A DNA stretch of 64,000 nt from Streptomyces sp. NWU339 (GCF_003143855.1 NZ_QFRK01000031.1:1-64000), one strand, 5' to 3'. Counted from the first letter of the stretch, positions 44,795 to 53,816 are shown. A program made the numbers and translations. Notes: a model not told the origin generated them from the letters alone.

Positions 44795-46033
44795 ATGACA
44801 CACGGAACCGTGATCGTCGGCGCCGGACAGGCCGGGCACACCACGGCCATGCACCTGCGCGCCGCGGGCTATGACGCGCCGATCACCCTGATCGGCGCCG
44901 AAGCCGCCGTCCCCTACCAGCGCCCACCCCTGTCCAAGCGCTACCTGCTGCGAGAGATCGGGCAGGAGCACCTCACGCTGGGCACACCCGCCGGCCGCGC
45001 GAAGCCCGAGGTCGACCTGCGCACCGGCGAACGGGTGGCCCGGATCGACGTCGCCCAGCAGGTCGTGGTCCGGGCGGACGGCAGCACTCTTCGCTACGAC
45101 AACCTGGTCCTGGCGACCGGCGCGCGGGCCCGACGACTGCCCGACTCGCTGGTCGACGGAGCTCAGGGCGTGCACGTGCTGCGCACACTCGCCGACGCCG
45201 ACGCCCTGTCCGGGGCACTCGACGAGGCGAAGTCGGTCCTCGTCCTCGGTGGCGGTTTCATCGGTCTCGAGTTCGCCTCGGTGGCGGCCCGCCTCGGGCG
45301 TCGCGTCACCGTGGTCGAGCGTGACCGGCTGCTCCAGCGGGTCGTCAGCGAGCAGGCCGCCGACCATCTCCACTCGGAGCACCTGCGCAACGGGGTCGAG
45401 ATCCTGGAAGGCCGCGAACTGCGGTCACTGGAAGGCGAGAACGGCCGCGTGGTCGCCGGCGTGCTCACCGACGGGACGCGGATCGACGCCGATCTCGTCC
45501 TGGCGGGGATCGGCGCCGAGCCGGAGGCCGAACTCGCCGCTCAGGCCGGCATCGCGGTCGACAACGGCATCACCGTCGACGAACTCGGCCGGACCAGCGC
45601 CCCGTCGGTCTACGCGGTGGGCGACTGCGCCAACTTCGCCTGGCAGGGCGGCAGGCTCCGCCTGGAGTCGGTCCAGAACGCGGAGTACATGGCAAAGGCG
45701 GCAGCGGCGCACATCGCGGGTCGCACGGCGCCCCCGCGGCCGGCGCCCTGGTTCTGGTCGGACCAGTACGACGTCCGACTGCAGATCGTCGGCCTGACCG
45801 GCGACGGCGACCACGTCGTCAGGAGAACCGCGGAGGACGGTGCGGGCTTCTCGCTGTGGCACTACCGCGGGGACGACCTGAGGGCCGTCGAGGCACTGAA
45901 CGACCCCGGCGCCTTCCTGACGGCCAGGAGGCTGCTGGACCGCGGCATCAGTCCCGCGCGTCACCACCTGGCGGACGAGAGCGTCGGCATCCGGGCCATC
46001 GCCGCACAAGCACTGGGGAGGGCAACCTCATGA
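44795..46033 (+). CDS. Ferredoxin reductase, FAD/NAD(P)H-dependent
   Basis: The 412-residue flavoprotein has an FAD-binding G-A-G-Q-A-G-H (about 8-14), the NAD-binding V-L-G-G-G-F-I-G-L-E-F (about 150-160), and the second FAD motif Y-A-V-G-D-C-A (about 273-279), then the BFD-like C-terminal domain of the putidaredoxin reductase/rubredoxin reductase group. It completes the P450 electron chain. The stop overlaps the dioxygenase start by 4 bp, so ring cleavage is tied to P450 expression. Confidence 0.92.
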   Translation: MTHGTVIVGAGQAGHTTAMHLRAAGYDAPITLIGAEAAVPYQRPPLSKRYLLREIGQEHLTLGTPAGRAKPEVDLRTGERVARIDVAQQVVVRADGSTLRYDNLVLATGARARRLPDSLVDGAQGVHVLRTLADADALSGALDEAKSVLVLGGGFIGLEFASVAARLGRRVTVVERDRLLQRVVSEQAADHLHSEHLRNGVEILEGRELRSLEGENGRVVAGVLTDGTRIDADLVLAGIGAEPEAELAAQAGIAVDNGITVDELGRTSAPSVYAVGDCANFAWQGGRLRLESVQNAEYMAKAAAAHIAGRTAPPRPAPWFWSDQYDVRLQIVGLTGDGDHVVRRTAEDGAGFSLWHYRGDDLRAVEALNDPGAFLTARRLLDRGISPARHHLADESVGIRAIAAQALGRATS

Positions 46034-46815
46034 TCGAATCGTTCGATCCGCCGTTGGCGGACTCCAACTCCAGCGTCAGTACGCTGCGCGTGCCGTTGGC
46101 GGCACCGGTCCATCTGGACAAGGAGTGGTTCCACCACCTGCCGGGCCCCGCCTTCGGGCAGTTGAAGCTCGGAGCGTTCGACCACGACCTCACGGTGCAG
46201 GGCGTCTCGGAGCCCATCGGCACCCGGGTCATCGTGCACGGAACGGTCACCGACAGCGGCGGCGTCCCGGTCAAGAACGCCCTGGTCGAGATCTGGCAGG
46301 CCAACGCCGCCGGTGGCTATCGCGACTCCATGGACGTGTCGGGCTTCCCGCTCGACGCCAACTTCTACGGAGCGGGCCGCTGCCTGACCGACAGCCGGGG
46401 CGCCTACCGCTTCGTGACGATCCGTCCGGGTCCGTACCCGGCGATGTTCAAGGACGGCGCGCGTGCTTGGCGGGCGTCCCACATCCACTTCTCCGTCCTG
46501 GGCGCCGGGGCCGCCGGCCGGCTCGTCACCCAGATGTACTTCGAGGGCGACCCGCTGATCCGCATGGACCGCATGATCAACGCCGTCCCGGACCGGCGAG
46601 GCCAGGAGCGCCTGATCGCCAGGCTCGACGAGGAGAACTCCATCGCTCAGTCGTTCGGTCCCCAGCGCACGCTGGCCACCGTCGACGGCAGCGGCGCGGT
46701 CGTCCCCCCACCGGAGCGGACCGACCCCGACGCCCTGCTGACCAGGAACCCCTCGGCGCTGGCGTACCGGTTCGACATCGTGCTCCGCGGCTCGGCCGCG
46801 ACCCCGTTCGAGTGA
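46030..46815 (+). CDS. Intradiol ring-cleavage dioxygenase, PcaH-like (beta) subunit
   Basis: The 261-residue protein resembles protocatechuate 3,4-dioxygenase beta, the Fe(III) subunit that opens a catechol between its hydroxyls. Iron ligands are present: Tyr in A-G-G-Y-R-D (about 98), Tyr in G-P-Y-P (about 137), and the two His of R-A-S-H-I-H-F-S (about 153 and 155); the adjacent Arg is kept. The usual Trp after the second Tyr-Pro is Ala, and a short insertion follows. A linker of about 35 residues (about 210-240) also differs, so a substrate other than protocatechuate is possible. Confidence 0.87.
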   Translation: MIESFDPPLADSNSSVSTLRVPLAAPVHLDKEWFHHLPGPAFGQLKLGAFDHDLTVQGVSEPIGTRVIVHGTVTDSGGVPVKNALVEIWQANAAGGYRDSMDVSGFPLDANFYGAGRCLTDSRGAYRFVTIRPGPYPAMFKDGARAWRASHIHFSVLGAGAAGRLVTQMYFEGDPLIRMDRMINAVPDRRGQERLIARLDEENSIAQSFGPQRTLATVDGSGAVVPPPERTDPDALLTRNPSALAYRFDIVLRGSAATPFE

Positions 46816-46824
46816 GGGATGGTC

Positions 46825-47325
46825 ATGATTCTCACCCCCGCGCAGACCTGCGGCCCCCTGTTCGGCTTCGCCATGACCCCGCCCGGCATCACCCAGACCG
46901 TCGCCGAGGACGATCCGAGTGCCGTCGTGATCGAGGGCACGGTCCTGGACGGTCAAGGGGATCATGTCGGCTACGGCGCGTTCCTCGAGTTCTGGAGCCG
47001 GGAACAGGCGTGCCGGGTCCGCACCCTCGAGGGCCGCTTCCGGGCCGTCGTGCGGAAACCGGAACCGGTGACGCTGCCCGACGGCAACCGGTTGGCGCCG
47101 CACCTGAGCATCTTCCTCTTCACGCGCGGCCTGGCCGGGCCGCTGGCGACGAAGGTGTACTTCCCCGACGAGGAGCAGGCCAACGGGTCCGACGCGATCC
47201 TGCGGCAGGTCCCCGAGGCCAGGCGGTCCCTCCTGATCGCACAACTCACCGACGTCGAGCGGCACCTGCGGTACGACATCAGGCTGCAGGGCGAGCGCGA
47301 GTCCGTCTTCTTCTCCATCGACTAG
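46825..47325 (+). CDS. Intradiol dioxygenase, PcaG-like (alpha) subunit
   Basis: The 166-residue partner subunit has T-P-A-Q-T-C-G-P-L (about 4-12), which shapes the PcaG side of the active site, and A-P-H-L-S-I-F-L-F-T-R-G-L (about 92-104) with the Arg that faces the substrate carboxylate in known enzymes. It is shorter than typical PcaG (about 190-200). I chose the ATG at 46825 because GAGGG lies 6 nt upstream; an ATG at 46819 is too close. No pcaB, pcaC or pcaD follows. Confidence 0.85.
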   Translation: MILTPAQTCGPLFGFAMTPPGITQTVAEDDPSAVVIEGTVLDGQGDHVGYGAFLEFWSREQACRVRTLEGRFRAVVRKPEPVTLPDGNRLAPHLSIFLFTRGLAGPLATKVYFPDEEQANGSDAILRQVPEARRSLLIAQLTDVERHLRYDIRLQGERESVFFSID

Positions 47326-47345
47326 AGCACGAACGAGGCTGAACC

Positions 47346-48119
47346 ATGGAAGCGAACCTCATTGTCGAGCGCCAGGGCCATGTGCTGGTGCTCACCCTCA
47401 ACCGTCCCCGCAAGCTCAACGCCATGGACAGCGCGCTCTACGAGCGACTGATCGAAGAACTCCGGGGAGCCGACCAGGACGACGAGATCCGTGCGGTGGT
47501 CGTGCGCGGGGCGGGGACGTCCTTCTGCACGGGCGCCGACACCGGTGAGTTCGCCGAGCTCACGCCCGACAACACCGAACGCGTCGAGTACCGCGCCGGA
47601 CTCACCTACGGTCTGCACAAGACCATTCCCGAGATCTCCAAGCCGGTGATCGCCGCCATCCACGGTTACGCCGTCGGCGGTGGTTGCGGGTTGGCCCTGG
47701 CCTGCGACATCACCATCGCGTCGGCCGACGTGCGCATGGGCTACCCCGAGATCAAGCACGGTCTCGTCGCAGCCGTGGTGATGGCCAACCTGACCAAGCA
47801 GCTCGGCCGCAAGGCGGGGTTCGAGCTGGTGGCCAGTGGGCGCCTGGTCGACGCCGAGGAAGCCGAGCGGATGGGCATGGTCACGCGGGTCGTCCCGGCG
47901 GGCGAGGAGTTCGCCGAGGCGATGAGGACCGCCGAGGCCCTGGCGGGACAGGTGCCCATGTCGCTCCAGGCCACCAAGCGCCTGTTCCACGCGGTCGCGG
48001 ATCTCCCGCTGGCCGAGGGACTCGTGCGGGGCCGTGAGGCGAACGAGGAGATGCGTGAGTACCGTGCCGAGGCGCTGAAGGAGTTCGGCGCCTCCGTCAA
48101 GGCCGCGAAGGCCGGCTGA
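47346..48119 (+). CDS. Enoyl-CoA hydratase/isomerase family protein
   Basis: The 257-residue crotonase-fold protein has the oxyanion loop G-T-S-F-C-T-G-A-D (about 57-65) and G-Y-A-V-G-G-G-C-G (about 105-113). Glu positions matching both catalytic acids of hydratases appear in Y-P-E-I (about 135) and G-F-E-L (about 160), but the usual G-x-x-P-G-A-G-G after the first is replaced by G-L-V-A-A-V-V-M, so the substrate is unusual. It lies between the dioxygenase and thioesterase genes. Confidence 0.87.
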   Translation: MEANLIVERQGHVLVLTLNRPRKLNAMDSALYERLIEELRGADQDDEIRAVVVRGAGTSFCTGADTGEFAELTPDNTERVEYRAGLTYGLHKTIPEISKPVIAAIHGYAVGGGCGLALACDITIASADVRMGYPEIKHGLVAAVVMANLTKQLGRKAGFELVASGRLVDAEEAERMGMVTRVVPAGEEFAEAMRTAEALAGQVPMSLQATKRLFHAVADLPLAEGLVRGREANEEMREYRAEALKEFGASVKAAKAG

Positions 48120-48127
48120 GGATGCCG

Positions 48128-48571
48128 ATGACCGATCAGTCGAGCGCCGGGCCCTCGGAGCCCCGCGCACACGTCGTCGAGGACACGCTCCGGGTGAGCG
48201 ACCTCGACTTCCAACGCCACATGGGCAACACCGCGTTCACCGAGATCCTCGCCAATGCGCGCTACGCGTTCATGAACGAGCAGGTGAGGCCGACGGTGGG
48301 GTTCGAACCGATCATCGCGCTGGTCCGGCTGGAGGTGGATTTCAAGGGTCAGGTCCACCACCCCGCGACGATCACCACCGAGACCCGCCTCGACCGCGTC
48401 GGCCGCAGTTCGCTGGCACTGGCGCAGCGCATGCTGGTGGGTACGCGGCTGGTCGCGACGTCTCGGTCCGTCTTCGTGCTGACCGACCGTTCCAGCGGTG
48501 AGGCCACGCCCTGGCCCCAGGAGATCCGCGTGTTGGCCACAACCCCCGAACTCGAAGCGAGCCACCCGTGA
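48128..48571 (+). CDS. Acyl-CoA thioesterase, 4HBT hotdog type
   Basis: The 147-residue hotdog-fold protein carries D-L-D-F-Q-R-H-M-G-N-T-A-F (about 25-37), the variant of the D-x-x-x-H-x-x-N active region of 4-hydroxybenzoyl-CoA-type thioesterases, and a central strand L-V-R-L-E-V-D-F-K-G. It likely releases a free acid from CoA in this pathway. ATG at 48128 has GAGG 6 nt upstream; the ATG at 48122 is the alternative. Its stop overlaps the next GTG by 4 bp. Confidence 0.82.
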   Translation: MTDQSSAGPSEPRAHVVEDTLRVSDLDFQRHMGNTAFTEILANARYAFMNEQVRPTVGFEPIIALVRLEVDFKGQVHHPATITTETRLDRVGRSSLALAQRMLVGTRLVATSRSVFVLTDRSSGEATPWPQEIRVLATTPELEASHP

Positions 48572-49761
48572 GCGGCGGCGCGGTGGACTCCGCCGCTTTC
48601 CGGCAGGCCCTCGGGCATCACCCCACGGGGGTGGCCCTGATATCCAGTACCGACGCGGACGGGGAACCCGTCGGGATGATCGTGGGCACGTTCACCTCGG
48701 TTTCCCTCGATCCGCCCCTCGTCGGCTTCCTGCCCACGCGGGACTCCGCGAGCTTCGCCGCGATCAGGAAGTCGGGGCGCTTCACCGTCAACATCCTCGC
48801 CCACGACCAGGAAGACACCTGCAGGGCGTTGTCCCGACCCGCGGACAAGAGGTTCGAGGGACTGGCGTGGTCGCCTTCCGGCAACGGGTCGCCGGTTCTC
48901 CCGGACGTGGTGTGCAGCATCGACTGCAGCCTCGAGGCCTGCACCCCGGCAGGAGACCACTACTTCGTGACCGGCTCGGTCGAGAGCCTGGAGATCCATC
49001 GTCCGGTCGCCCCGCTGTTGTTCTTCCAGGGGGGTTTCGGAGGCTTCGTCCCGGGGTCCTTCGTCGCGCCGAGCGATGCGATCGTGGCCGAGAGCGTGCA
49101 GACCGTGCAGCACATCCGCGACGGCATGCGACGCCTCGCGCATGCGGCCGACGGGGAGGTGACCGTTTACGCCAAGGTCGCCGACCACGCGGTGGCCGTG
49201 GCGACGGTCGCCGGCCCGGACGTGCCGACGTCCACGGTCCTCGGTTCGAAGTGGCCGCTCACGCCTCCTTTCGGCGAGGTGTTCCTGATCGGCGCTCCCG
49301 AAGCCGAGGTCGAGCAGTGGATGAACAGGGCGAGGTCCGCGGGCGAGGAGCTGCTGCGCACATCCCGGGAACGTCTGGACCATGCGCGCCAGCACGGCTG
49401 GGCAGGTTCCTACGCCGGGGACACACGGGACACGCTGCTCTTTCCCGCGTTGACCGAGTACGGCGTGGAGGGGGTCACGCCGGCGAGGCAGCGTGAGATC
49501 CAGTCGATGTTCCGGGCCGCGGGGGAGGACCTCCGGCCGGTGGACCTCGAACCGGAGGGGCGGTACCGGGGCGCGAGTCTGGTGGCCCCCGTCCGCGACA
49601 GGCACGGACGGTGCGAACTCATGATCCGGCTGTGTCGGATCCCTTCGGTCTCCGGATCCCGGATCGAGGTCCTGGCCGACGAACTGTGCCGCCTCGCCCA
49701 GGAAGCCGAGAAGTCCGTCGGCGGTTCACCCGACCCGCGGAGCCTGGTTCCCTCCCCGTGA
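48568..49761 (+). CDS. Flavin reductase fused to an IclR-effector-like domain
   Basis: The 397-residue protein has an N-terminal flavin reductase domain (about 6-165; H-H-P-T-G-V-A-L-I, then G-T-F-T-S-V-S-L-D-P-P-L-V-G-F) that makes reduced flavin for a two-component monooxygenase. The extra C-terminal region of about 210 residues (A-H-A-A-D-G-E-V, A-S-L-V-A-P-V-R-D-R-H-G-R) resembles the ligand-binding part of IclR regulators, with no HTH. In 4-hydroxyphenylacetate hydroxylase the reductase has a regulatory C-terminal domain that senses substrate; a similar switch is possible here (inference). Its likely partner is the monooxygenase at 36328-37608. Confidence 0.8.
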   Translation: MSGGAVDSAAFRQALGHHPTGVALISSTDADGEPVGMIVGTFTSVSLDPPLVGFLPTRDSASFAAIRKSGRFTVNILAHDQEDTCRALSRPADKRFEGLAWSPSGNGSPVLPDVVCSIDCSLEACTPAGDHYFVTGSVESLEIHRPVAPLLFFQGGFGGFVPGSFVAPSDAIVAESVQTVQHIRDGMRRLAHAADGEVTVYAKVADHAVAVATVAGPDVPTSTVLGSKWPLTPPFGEVFLIGAPEAEVEQWMNRARSAGEELLRTSRERLDHARQHGWAGSYAGDTRDTLLFPALTEYGVEGVTPARQREIQSMFRAAGEDLRPVDLEPEGRYRGASLVAPVRDRHGRCELMIRLCRIPSVSGSRIEVLADELCRLAQEAEKSVGGSPDPRSLVPSP

Positions 49762-49772
49762 TCCCGCACGTG

Positions 49773-49805
49773 ACGGGGGCTCACCCGGTGCGGGTGAGCC
49801 CCCGT
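49773..49805. terminator. Strong bidirectional hairpin at the island's right edge
   Basis: 14-bp perfect stem ACGGGGGCTCACCC / GGGTGAGCCCCCGT with a 5-nt loop, between the convergent flavin reductase and carboxypeptidase genes. Confidence 0.85.
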
Positions 49806-49827
49806 GTGCGTCCGGTTCGGGTCAGGC

Positions 49828-50727
49828 CTAGGCCTTGCTGAAGCCGTAGCCCAGGAGCTTCTTGGCGTCCGTCTCGCGCTGGGTGGACGAGGTGGAGGCG
49901 AGGACCGTGCCGATGACGGTCTTGCCGTTCCGCGTCGCGGCGAAGACCAGGCAGTACTTGGCCACCGCGCCCGAGCCGGTCTTCACGCCGATGGTGCCGC
50001 TGTAGCTGCTGAGCAGACCGTTGGTGTTGGTCCACGGCGCCATCGTGCGGGTGCTGCCCGTCTTCGTGGTGGTCTTCGCCGTGTACTTCTTCGTCTTGAC
50101 GATCGCACGGAAGTTGGCGTTCTTCATCGCACTGCTCGCGATCTTCGTCAGATCGCGCGGCGTGGAGTAGTTGTTGCCCTTGCCGATGCCGTCGAACGAG
50201 TCGAAGTGGGTGTTCTTCAGGCCCAGGTTCTTCGCGTCGGCGTTCATCTTGCCGATGAAGGACTTCACGCGTGCGGCCCGCGTCGAGCCGGTACCGAACT
50301 TGTCCGCCAGGGCGTACGCGGCGTCGCAGCCGGATGGCAGCATCAGCCCGTACAGCAGCTGGCGCACGGTGACCTTGTCGCCGACGATCAGCCGCGCGGA
50401 CGACGCGTTGTTCGCCACGATGTAGTCGCTGTACGCCATCTGGATCGTGACCTTGGCGTCGAGGTTCAGGTTCTTCTGCGCGAGCACGACCTTCGCGGTC
50501 ATGATCTTCGTCGTGGAACCGGTCGAGAGGCGGGTGTCGGCGGCCTTGGTGTAGAGGGACTTGCCGGTCCCGTTGTTCATCACGTAGCCGCCCTTGGCGG
50601 CGATCGTGGGCGCGGCGGCGGCCTGCGCGGGCGCCGCGTGGAGGGCTCCGGAAGCCAGCACGGCGCCCGTGGCCACGAGGACGCCGACGGCTCTGCGAAG
50701 ACGGATGCCCTGAATGACGGTATTCAA
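49828..50727 (-). CDS. D-alanyl-D-alanine carboxypeptidase (penicillin-binding protein, S11)
   Basis: The 299-residue exported peptidase trims the terminal D-Ala of peptidoglycan stem peptides. It has a signal peptide (about 1-38, ending A-P-A-Q-A-A-A), S-T-T-K with the acylated Ser (about 71-74), S-G-C where the usual SxN is S-G-N (about 133-135), and the K-T-G triad motif (about 259-261). The start is unclear. TTG at 50727 gives a proper signal peptide; upstream ATG/GTG codons would add a long non-signal leader. Confidence 0.88.
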   Translation of the reverse strand: MNTVIQGIRLRRAVGVLVATGAVLASGALHAAPAQAAAAPTIAAKGGYVMNNGTGKSLYTKAADTRLSTGSTTKIMTAKVVLAQKNLNLDAKVTIQMAYSDYIVANNASSARLIVGDKVTVRQLLYGLMLPSGCDAAYALADKFGTGSTRAARVKSFIGKMNADAKNLGLKNTHFDSFDGIGKGNNYSTPRDLTKIASSAMKNANFRAIVKTKKYTAKTTTKTGSTRTMAPWTNTNGLLSSYSGTIGVKTGSGAVAKYCLVFAATRNGKTVIGTVLASTSSTQRETDAKKLLGYGFSKA

Positions 50728-50945
50728 GTGAGGTACCCCGATTGCGTTGAATGCCCTAGTGGTGCGGCCGAGTTGAGGCGCGGCCGACAGGGGCCGCACG
50801 TTTCTGACGCATACCTGGCGCGGATGGTTGTGCGCGAGGGCCTGTCCGGCGCGATCCGCCGGAGAGGCCCTGGGGGCGGGTGACTTCGGGGTCCGCATCG
50901 TGGACGGATGCCTCCATGGGTACGTGTTGTATCTATCCTGTCGTC

Positions 50946-51599
50946 ATGAGTCTGGCCCCCGTGAAGCAACCCCCTGCCGCCGACCGCGTCTACACCCATG
51001 TCAAACAGGGCGTCCTCGACCGCCGTTACGAGGGCGGCACGCTCCTGACCGAGGGTGAGCTGGCCGAGGCCGTCGGGGTCTCGCGCACACCGGTGCGTGA
51101 GGCGCTGCTGCGGCTGGAGGCCGAAGGGCTGATCCGGCTCTACCCGAAGAAGGGCGCCCTCGTCCTGCCCGTCTCCGCGCAGGAGATCGCCGACGTCGTC
51201 GAGACCCGGCTGCTCGTCGAGGAACACGCGGTGCGCAAGGCCGTGCCCGCGCCCCCCGGGCTCATCGAGCGCCTGGAGGGACTGCTCGCCCGGCAGCGGG
51301 AACAGGCCGCCGCCGGTGACTTCGCCGCCGCGTCCGTCACCGACCGCTGCTTCCACGCGGAGATCGTCCGCAGCGGCGGCAACGAGATCCTCTCCCGCCT
51401 CTACGACCAGCTCCGCGACCGCCAACTGCGCATGGGCGTCGCCGTCATGCAGTCGCACCCCGACCGCGTCGCCAAGACCCTCGCCGAACACCAGGAGATC
51501 CTCGACGCGCTGCGCTCGGGGGACCCGGAGGCGGCCGCCGGCGTGGTCAACCGGCATGTCGGCTGGGTCTCCCACCTGGCCCGGGGAGAAGTGCGATGA
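50946..51599 (+). CDS. GntR-family regulator with FCD domain
   Basis: The 217-residue regulator has an N-terminal winged HTH (about 10-75: L-T-E-G-E-L-A-E-A-V-G-V-S-R-T-P-V-R-E-A-L-L-R-L) and an all-helical FCD ligand domain (about 85-210) with the metal-binding Asp and His positions (F-H-A-E-I, E-H-Q-E-I). It overlaps the MFS gene by 4 bp, which it very likely controls. The ligand is unknown. Confidence 0.9.
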   Translation: MSLAPVKQPPAADRVYTHVKQGVLDRRYEGGTLLTEGELAEAVGVSRTPVREALLRLEAEGLIRLYPKKGALVLPVSAQEIADVVETRLLVEEHAVRKAVPAPPGLIERLEGLLARQREQAAAGDFAAASVTDRCFHAEIVRSGGNEILSRLYDQLRDRQLRMGVAVMQSHPDRVAKTLAEHQEILDALRSGDPEAAAGVVNRHVGWVSHLARGEVR

Positions 51600-52912
51600 C
51601 CCGCGCGAACGGAGGTGTCCCGAGTGCCCGTCCGCCCGGGGACCCCCTGGGCGGACGACGCGCCCTCGCGGTGTGGGGGGTGGGTGTGGCGGTCTACTTC
51701 GTCGCGGTCATCTTCCGTACGTCCCTGGGCGTGGCCGGTCTCGACGCGGCCGACCGCTTCGACGTCAACGCCTCCGCCCTGTCCACCTTCTCCATCCTCC
51801 AGCTGCTGGTCTACGCGGGCATGCAGATACCCGTCGGCCTGCTGGTCGACCGGCTCGGCACCAAGAAGGTGCTGGGCATCGGTGCCGTGCTGTTCACGGT
51901 CGGGCAACTCGGGTTCGCGCTCTCCCCGACGTACGGCATGGCGCTCGCCTCCCGCGCCCTGCTCGGCTGCGGGGACGCCATGACGTTCATCAGCGTGCTG
52001 CGGCTGGGCAGCCGGTGGTTCCCGGCCCGGCGCGGTCCGCTGGTCGCGCAGTTCGCCGCGCTGGCCGGGATGGCGGGCAATCTCGTCTCCACGCTGGTCC
52101 TGGCCCGGCTGCTGCACGGCATCGGCTGGACGGCCGCCTTCGCGGGCAGTGCGCTCGCCGGGGTCGTGGTGCTCGTCCTGCTCGTGCTGTTCCTCAAGGA
52201 CCACCCCGAGGGCCACGAACCGGAGCCCGCCCCGCACCAGGGCGCCGCCTATGTGCGCCGTCAGATCGCGGCCTCCTGGCGGGAACCGGGGACCCGGCTC
52301 GGGATGTGGGTGCACTTCTCCACCCAGTTCCCGGGGATGGTGTTCCTGCTGCTGTGGGGCATGCCGTTCCTCGTCGAGGCACAGGGGCTGTCCCGGGCCA
52401 CGGCCGGTGAACTCCTCACCCTCGTGGTGCTGTCCAACATGGTCCTCGGGGTCGTCTACGGCCAGGTCATCGCCCGGAACCACGGTGCGCGGCTGCCGCT
52501 GGCGCTCATCACCGTGGGCGCGACGGCGCTGCTGTGGGCGGCCGTGCTGTTCCACCCCGCCGAGACGGCGCCGATGTGGCTGCTGGTGGTGCTGTGCACG
52601 GGGCTGGGTGCCTGCGGTCCGGCCTCGATGATCGGCTTCGACTTCTCCCGCCCGGTGAATCCGCCGGAGCGGCAGGGAACCGCGGCAGGCATCACCAACA
52701 TGGGCGGTTTCACCGCCTCGATCACGACCCTGCTGGCCGTCGGCGTCCTGCTGGACGCCACCGGCGACGACTACGCCGTCGCCTTCTCCGCCGTCTTCGT
52801 CCTCCAGGCCCTCGGGGTCACCCAGATCCTGCGGCTGCGTGGGCAGGCGGCGCGCAGGGAACGGGAGCGGCTCGTCGCCGCCCGGGTGGAGAACGTGCAC
52901 GTGCCGGCGTGA
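51596..52912 (+). CDS. MFS transporter
   Basis: The 438-residue membrane protein has 12 predicted TM segments with a central charged loop (about 200-225). The first loop contains V-D-R-L-G-T-K-K (about 84-91), a version of motif A. It resembles ExuT/NarK-like MFS carriers rather than the MHS type of the island. Transcribed with the GntR gene; the substrate is probably a small organic acid or sugar acid, not decided from sequence. Confidence 0.85.
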   Translation: MTRANGGVPSARPPGDPLGGRRALAVWGVGVAVYFVAVIFRTSLGVAGLDAADRFDVNASALSTFSILQLLVYAGMQIPVGLLVDRLGTKKVLGIGAVLFTVGQLGFALSPTYGMALASRALLGCGDAMTFISVLRLGSRWFPARRGPLVAQFAALAGMAGNLVSTLVLARLLHGIGWTAAFAGSALAGVVVLVLLVLFLKDHPEGHEPEPAPHQGAAYVRRQIAASWREPGTRLGMWVHFSTQFPGMVFLLLWGMPFLVEAQGLSRATAGELLTLVVLSNMVLGVVYGQVIARNHGARLPLALITVGATALLWAAVLFHPAETAPMWLLVVLCTGLGACGPASMIGFDFSRPVNPPERQGTAAGITNMGGFTASITTLLAVGVLLDATGDDYAVAFSAVFVLQALGVTQILRLRGQAARRERERLVAARVENVHVPA

Positions 52913-52926
52913 GGCCGCGTGCGGCG

Positions 52927-52984
52927 GCGGACACGGCGCGCCGGGCCCGGGGAACGGCTCCCGGGCCCGGCGCGCCGTGTCCGC
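52927..52984. terminator. Very long bidirectional hairpin terminator
   Basis: 25-bp perfect stem (52927-52951 with 52960-52984), all but a few G-C pairs, with an 8-nt loop, between the convergent MFS and MDMPI genes. Confidence 0.85.
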
Positions 52985-52991
52985 GCGGACC

Positions 52992-53816
52992 TTACGGCGT
53001 CACCGCGAAGTGCCGCAGGATCGCCGCCGCCAGGTCCGGGTCGCCCTCCGTCTTCACCCGGTCCGACACCGCGTCCGGCGTCACCCGGCCGCAGGCCATG
53101 CGGACGTACGTCTCCCAGTCGAGGGCGAGGGTGACGGCGGGGCCGAGCGCCGGGGCGGTCTCCAGCGTGCCGCGGCCCTGGAAGTCGACGCGGATGGTGC
53201 GCAGGAACTCCACGGGCCCGTGGACGTCGATGACCACGGCCGAGCTGCGCGGTGCCTGCGCCAGCTCGGCCACCACCCGGGGCAGCTCGGCGAGCAGCAC
53301 GTCGCGGGCGACGTGCGCGCCGGGGGAGTCGAGGTTGCCGGGGCGGCCGAGGGCCGCGCGCAGGTCCTGCTCGTGCGCCCACACGTCGAACGCGTGCCGG
53401 CGCATGGACTCCTCCAGCGTGAGTTCCGTGCCGAACGGGCCGCGCACCTTCGCGGCCGGGTCCCGCGCCTCGTTCCGCAGCTGGCGGTTGCGGCGGATGA
53501 TCATGTACTCCAGCTCGGAGGTCATCTCCGGCGCCGTGTGGTGGCGGCGCACGTCGACCTGCATCTCCGTGTAGCGCTGCTGCTCGTTGGTGACGTGGAA
53601 CAGGTCGCGCGGCAGCGCGTGGATCGGGCGGGGGTCGCCCAGCATCTCCGAGTCCAGCCCGATGACGTGGGAGACCACGTCACGGACCGACCACCCCGGG
53701 CACGGCGTCCGCCGGTTCCAGTCGGCCTCCACGAGCGGCTGCACCAGCTCGGATATCGCCTCGACGGAGTGGTTCCAGGCGTCGGCGTAGGGCTGGAGGG
53801 TGGGATGCAGGCTCAC
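52992..53816 (-). CDS. Maleylpyruvate isomerase-type mycothiol-dependent (DinB/MDMPI) protein
   Basis: The 274-residue protein has an N-terminal DinB-like four-helix domain (about 8-165) with R-R-T-P-C-P-G-W-S-V-R-D-V-V-S-H-V (about 33-49) and the second metal ligand region R-R-H-A-F-D-V-W-A-H-E-Q-D-L-R (about 142-156), then an SCP2-like C-terminal domain. Family members use mycothiol for isomerisation or detoxification. GTG at 53816 follows GAGGGG. Confidence 0.85.
   Translation of the reverse strand: MSLHPTLQPYADAWNHSVEAISELVQPLVEADWNRRTPCPGWSVRDVVSHVIGLDSEMLGDPRPIHALPRDLFHVTNEQQRYTEMQVDVRRHHTAPEMTSELEYMIIRRNRQLRNEARDPAAKVRGPFGTELTLEESMRRHAFDVWAHEQDLRAALGRPGNLDSPGAHVARDVLLAELPRVVAELAQAPRSSAVVIDVHGPVEFLRTIRVDFQGRGTLETAPALGPAVTLALDWETYVRMACGRVTPDAVSDRVKTEGDPDLAAAILRHFAVTP

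Noticed and set aside
46030..47325. Calling the dioxygenase genes a standard pca beta-ketoadipate cluster
   Set aside because: pcaB, pcaC, pcaD, pcaI, pcaJ and pcaF are absent from the window and the neighbouring genes are of other families.
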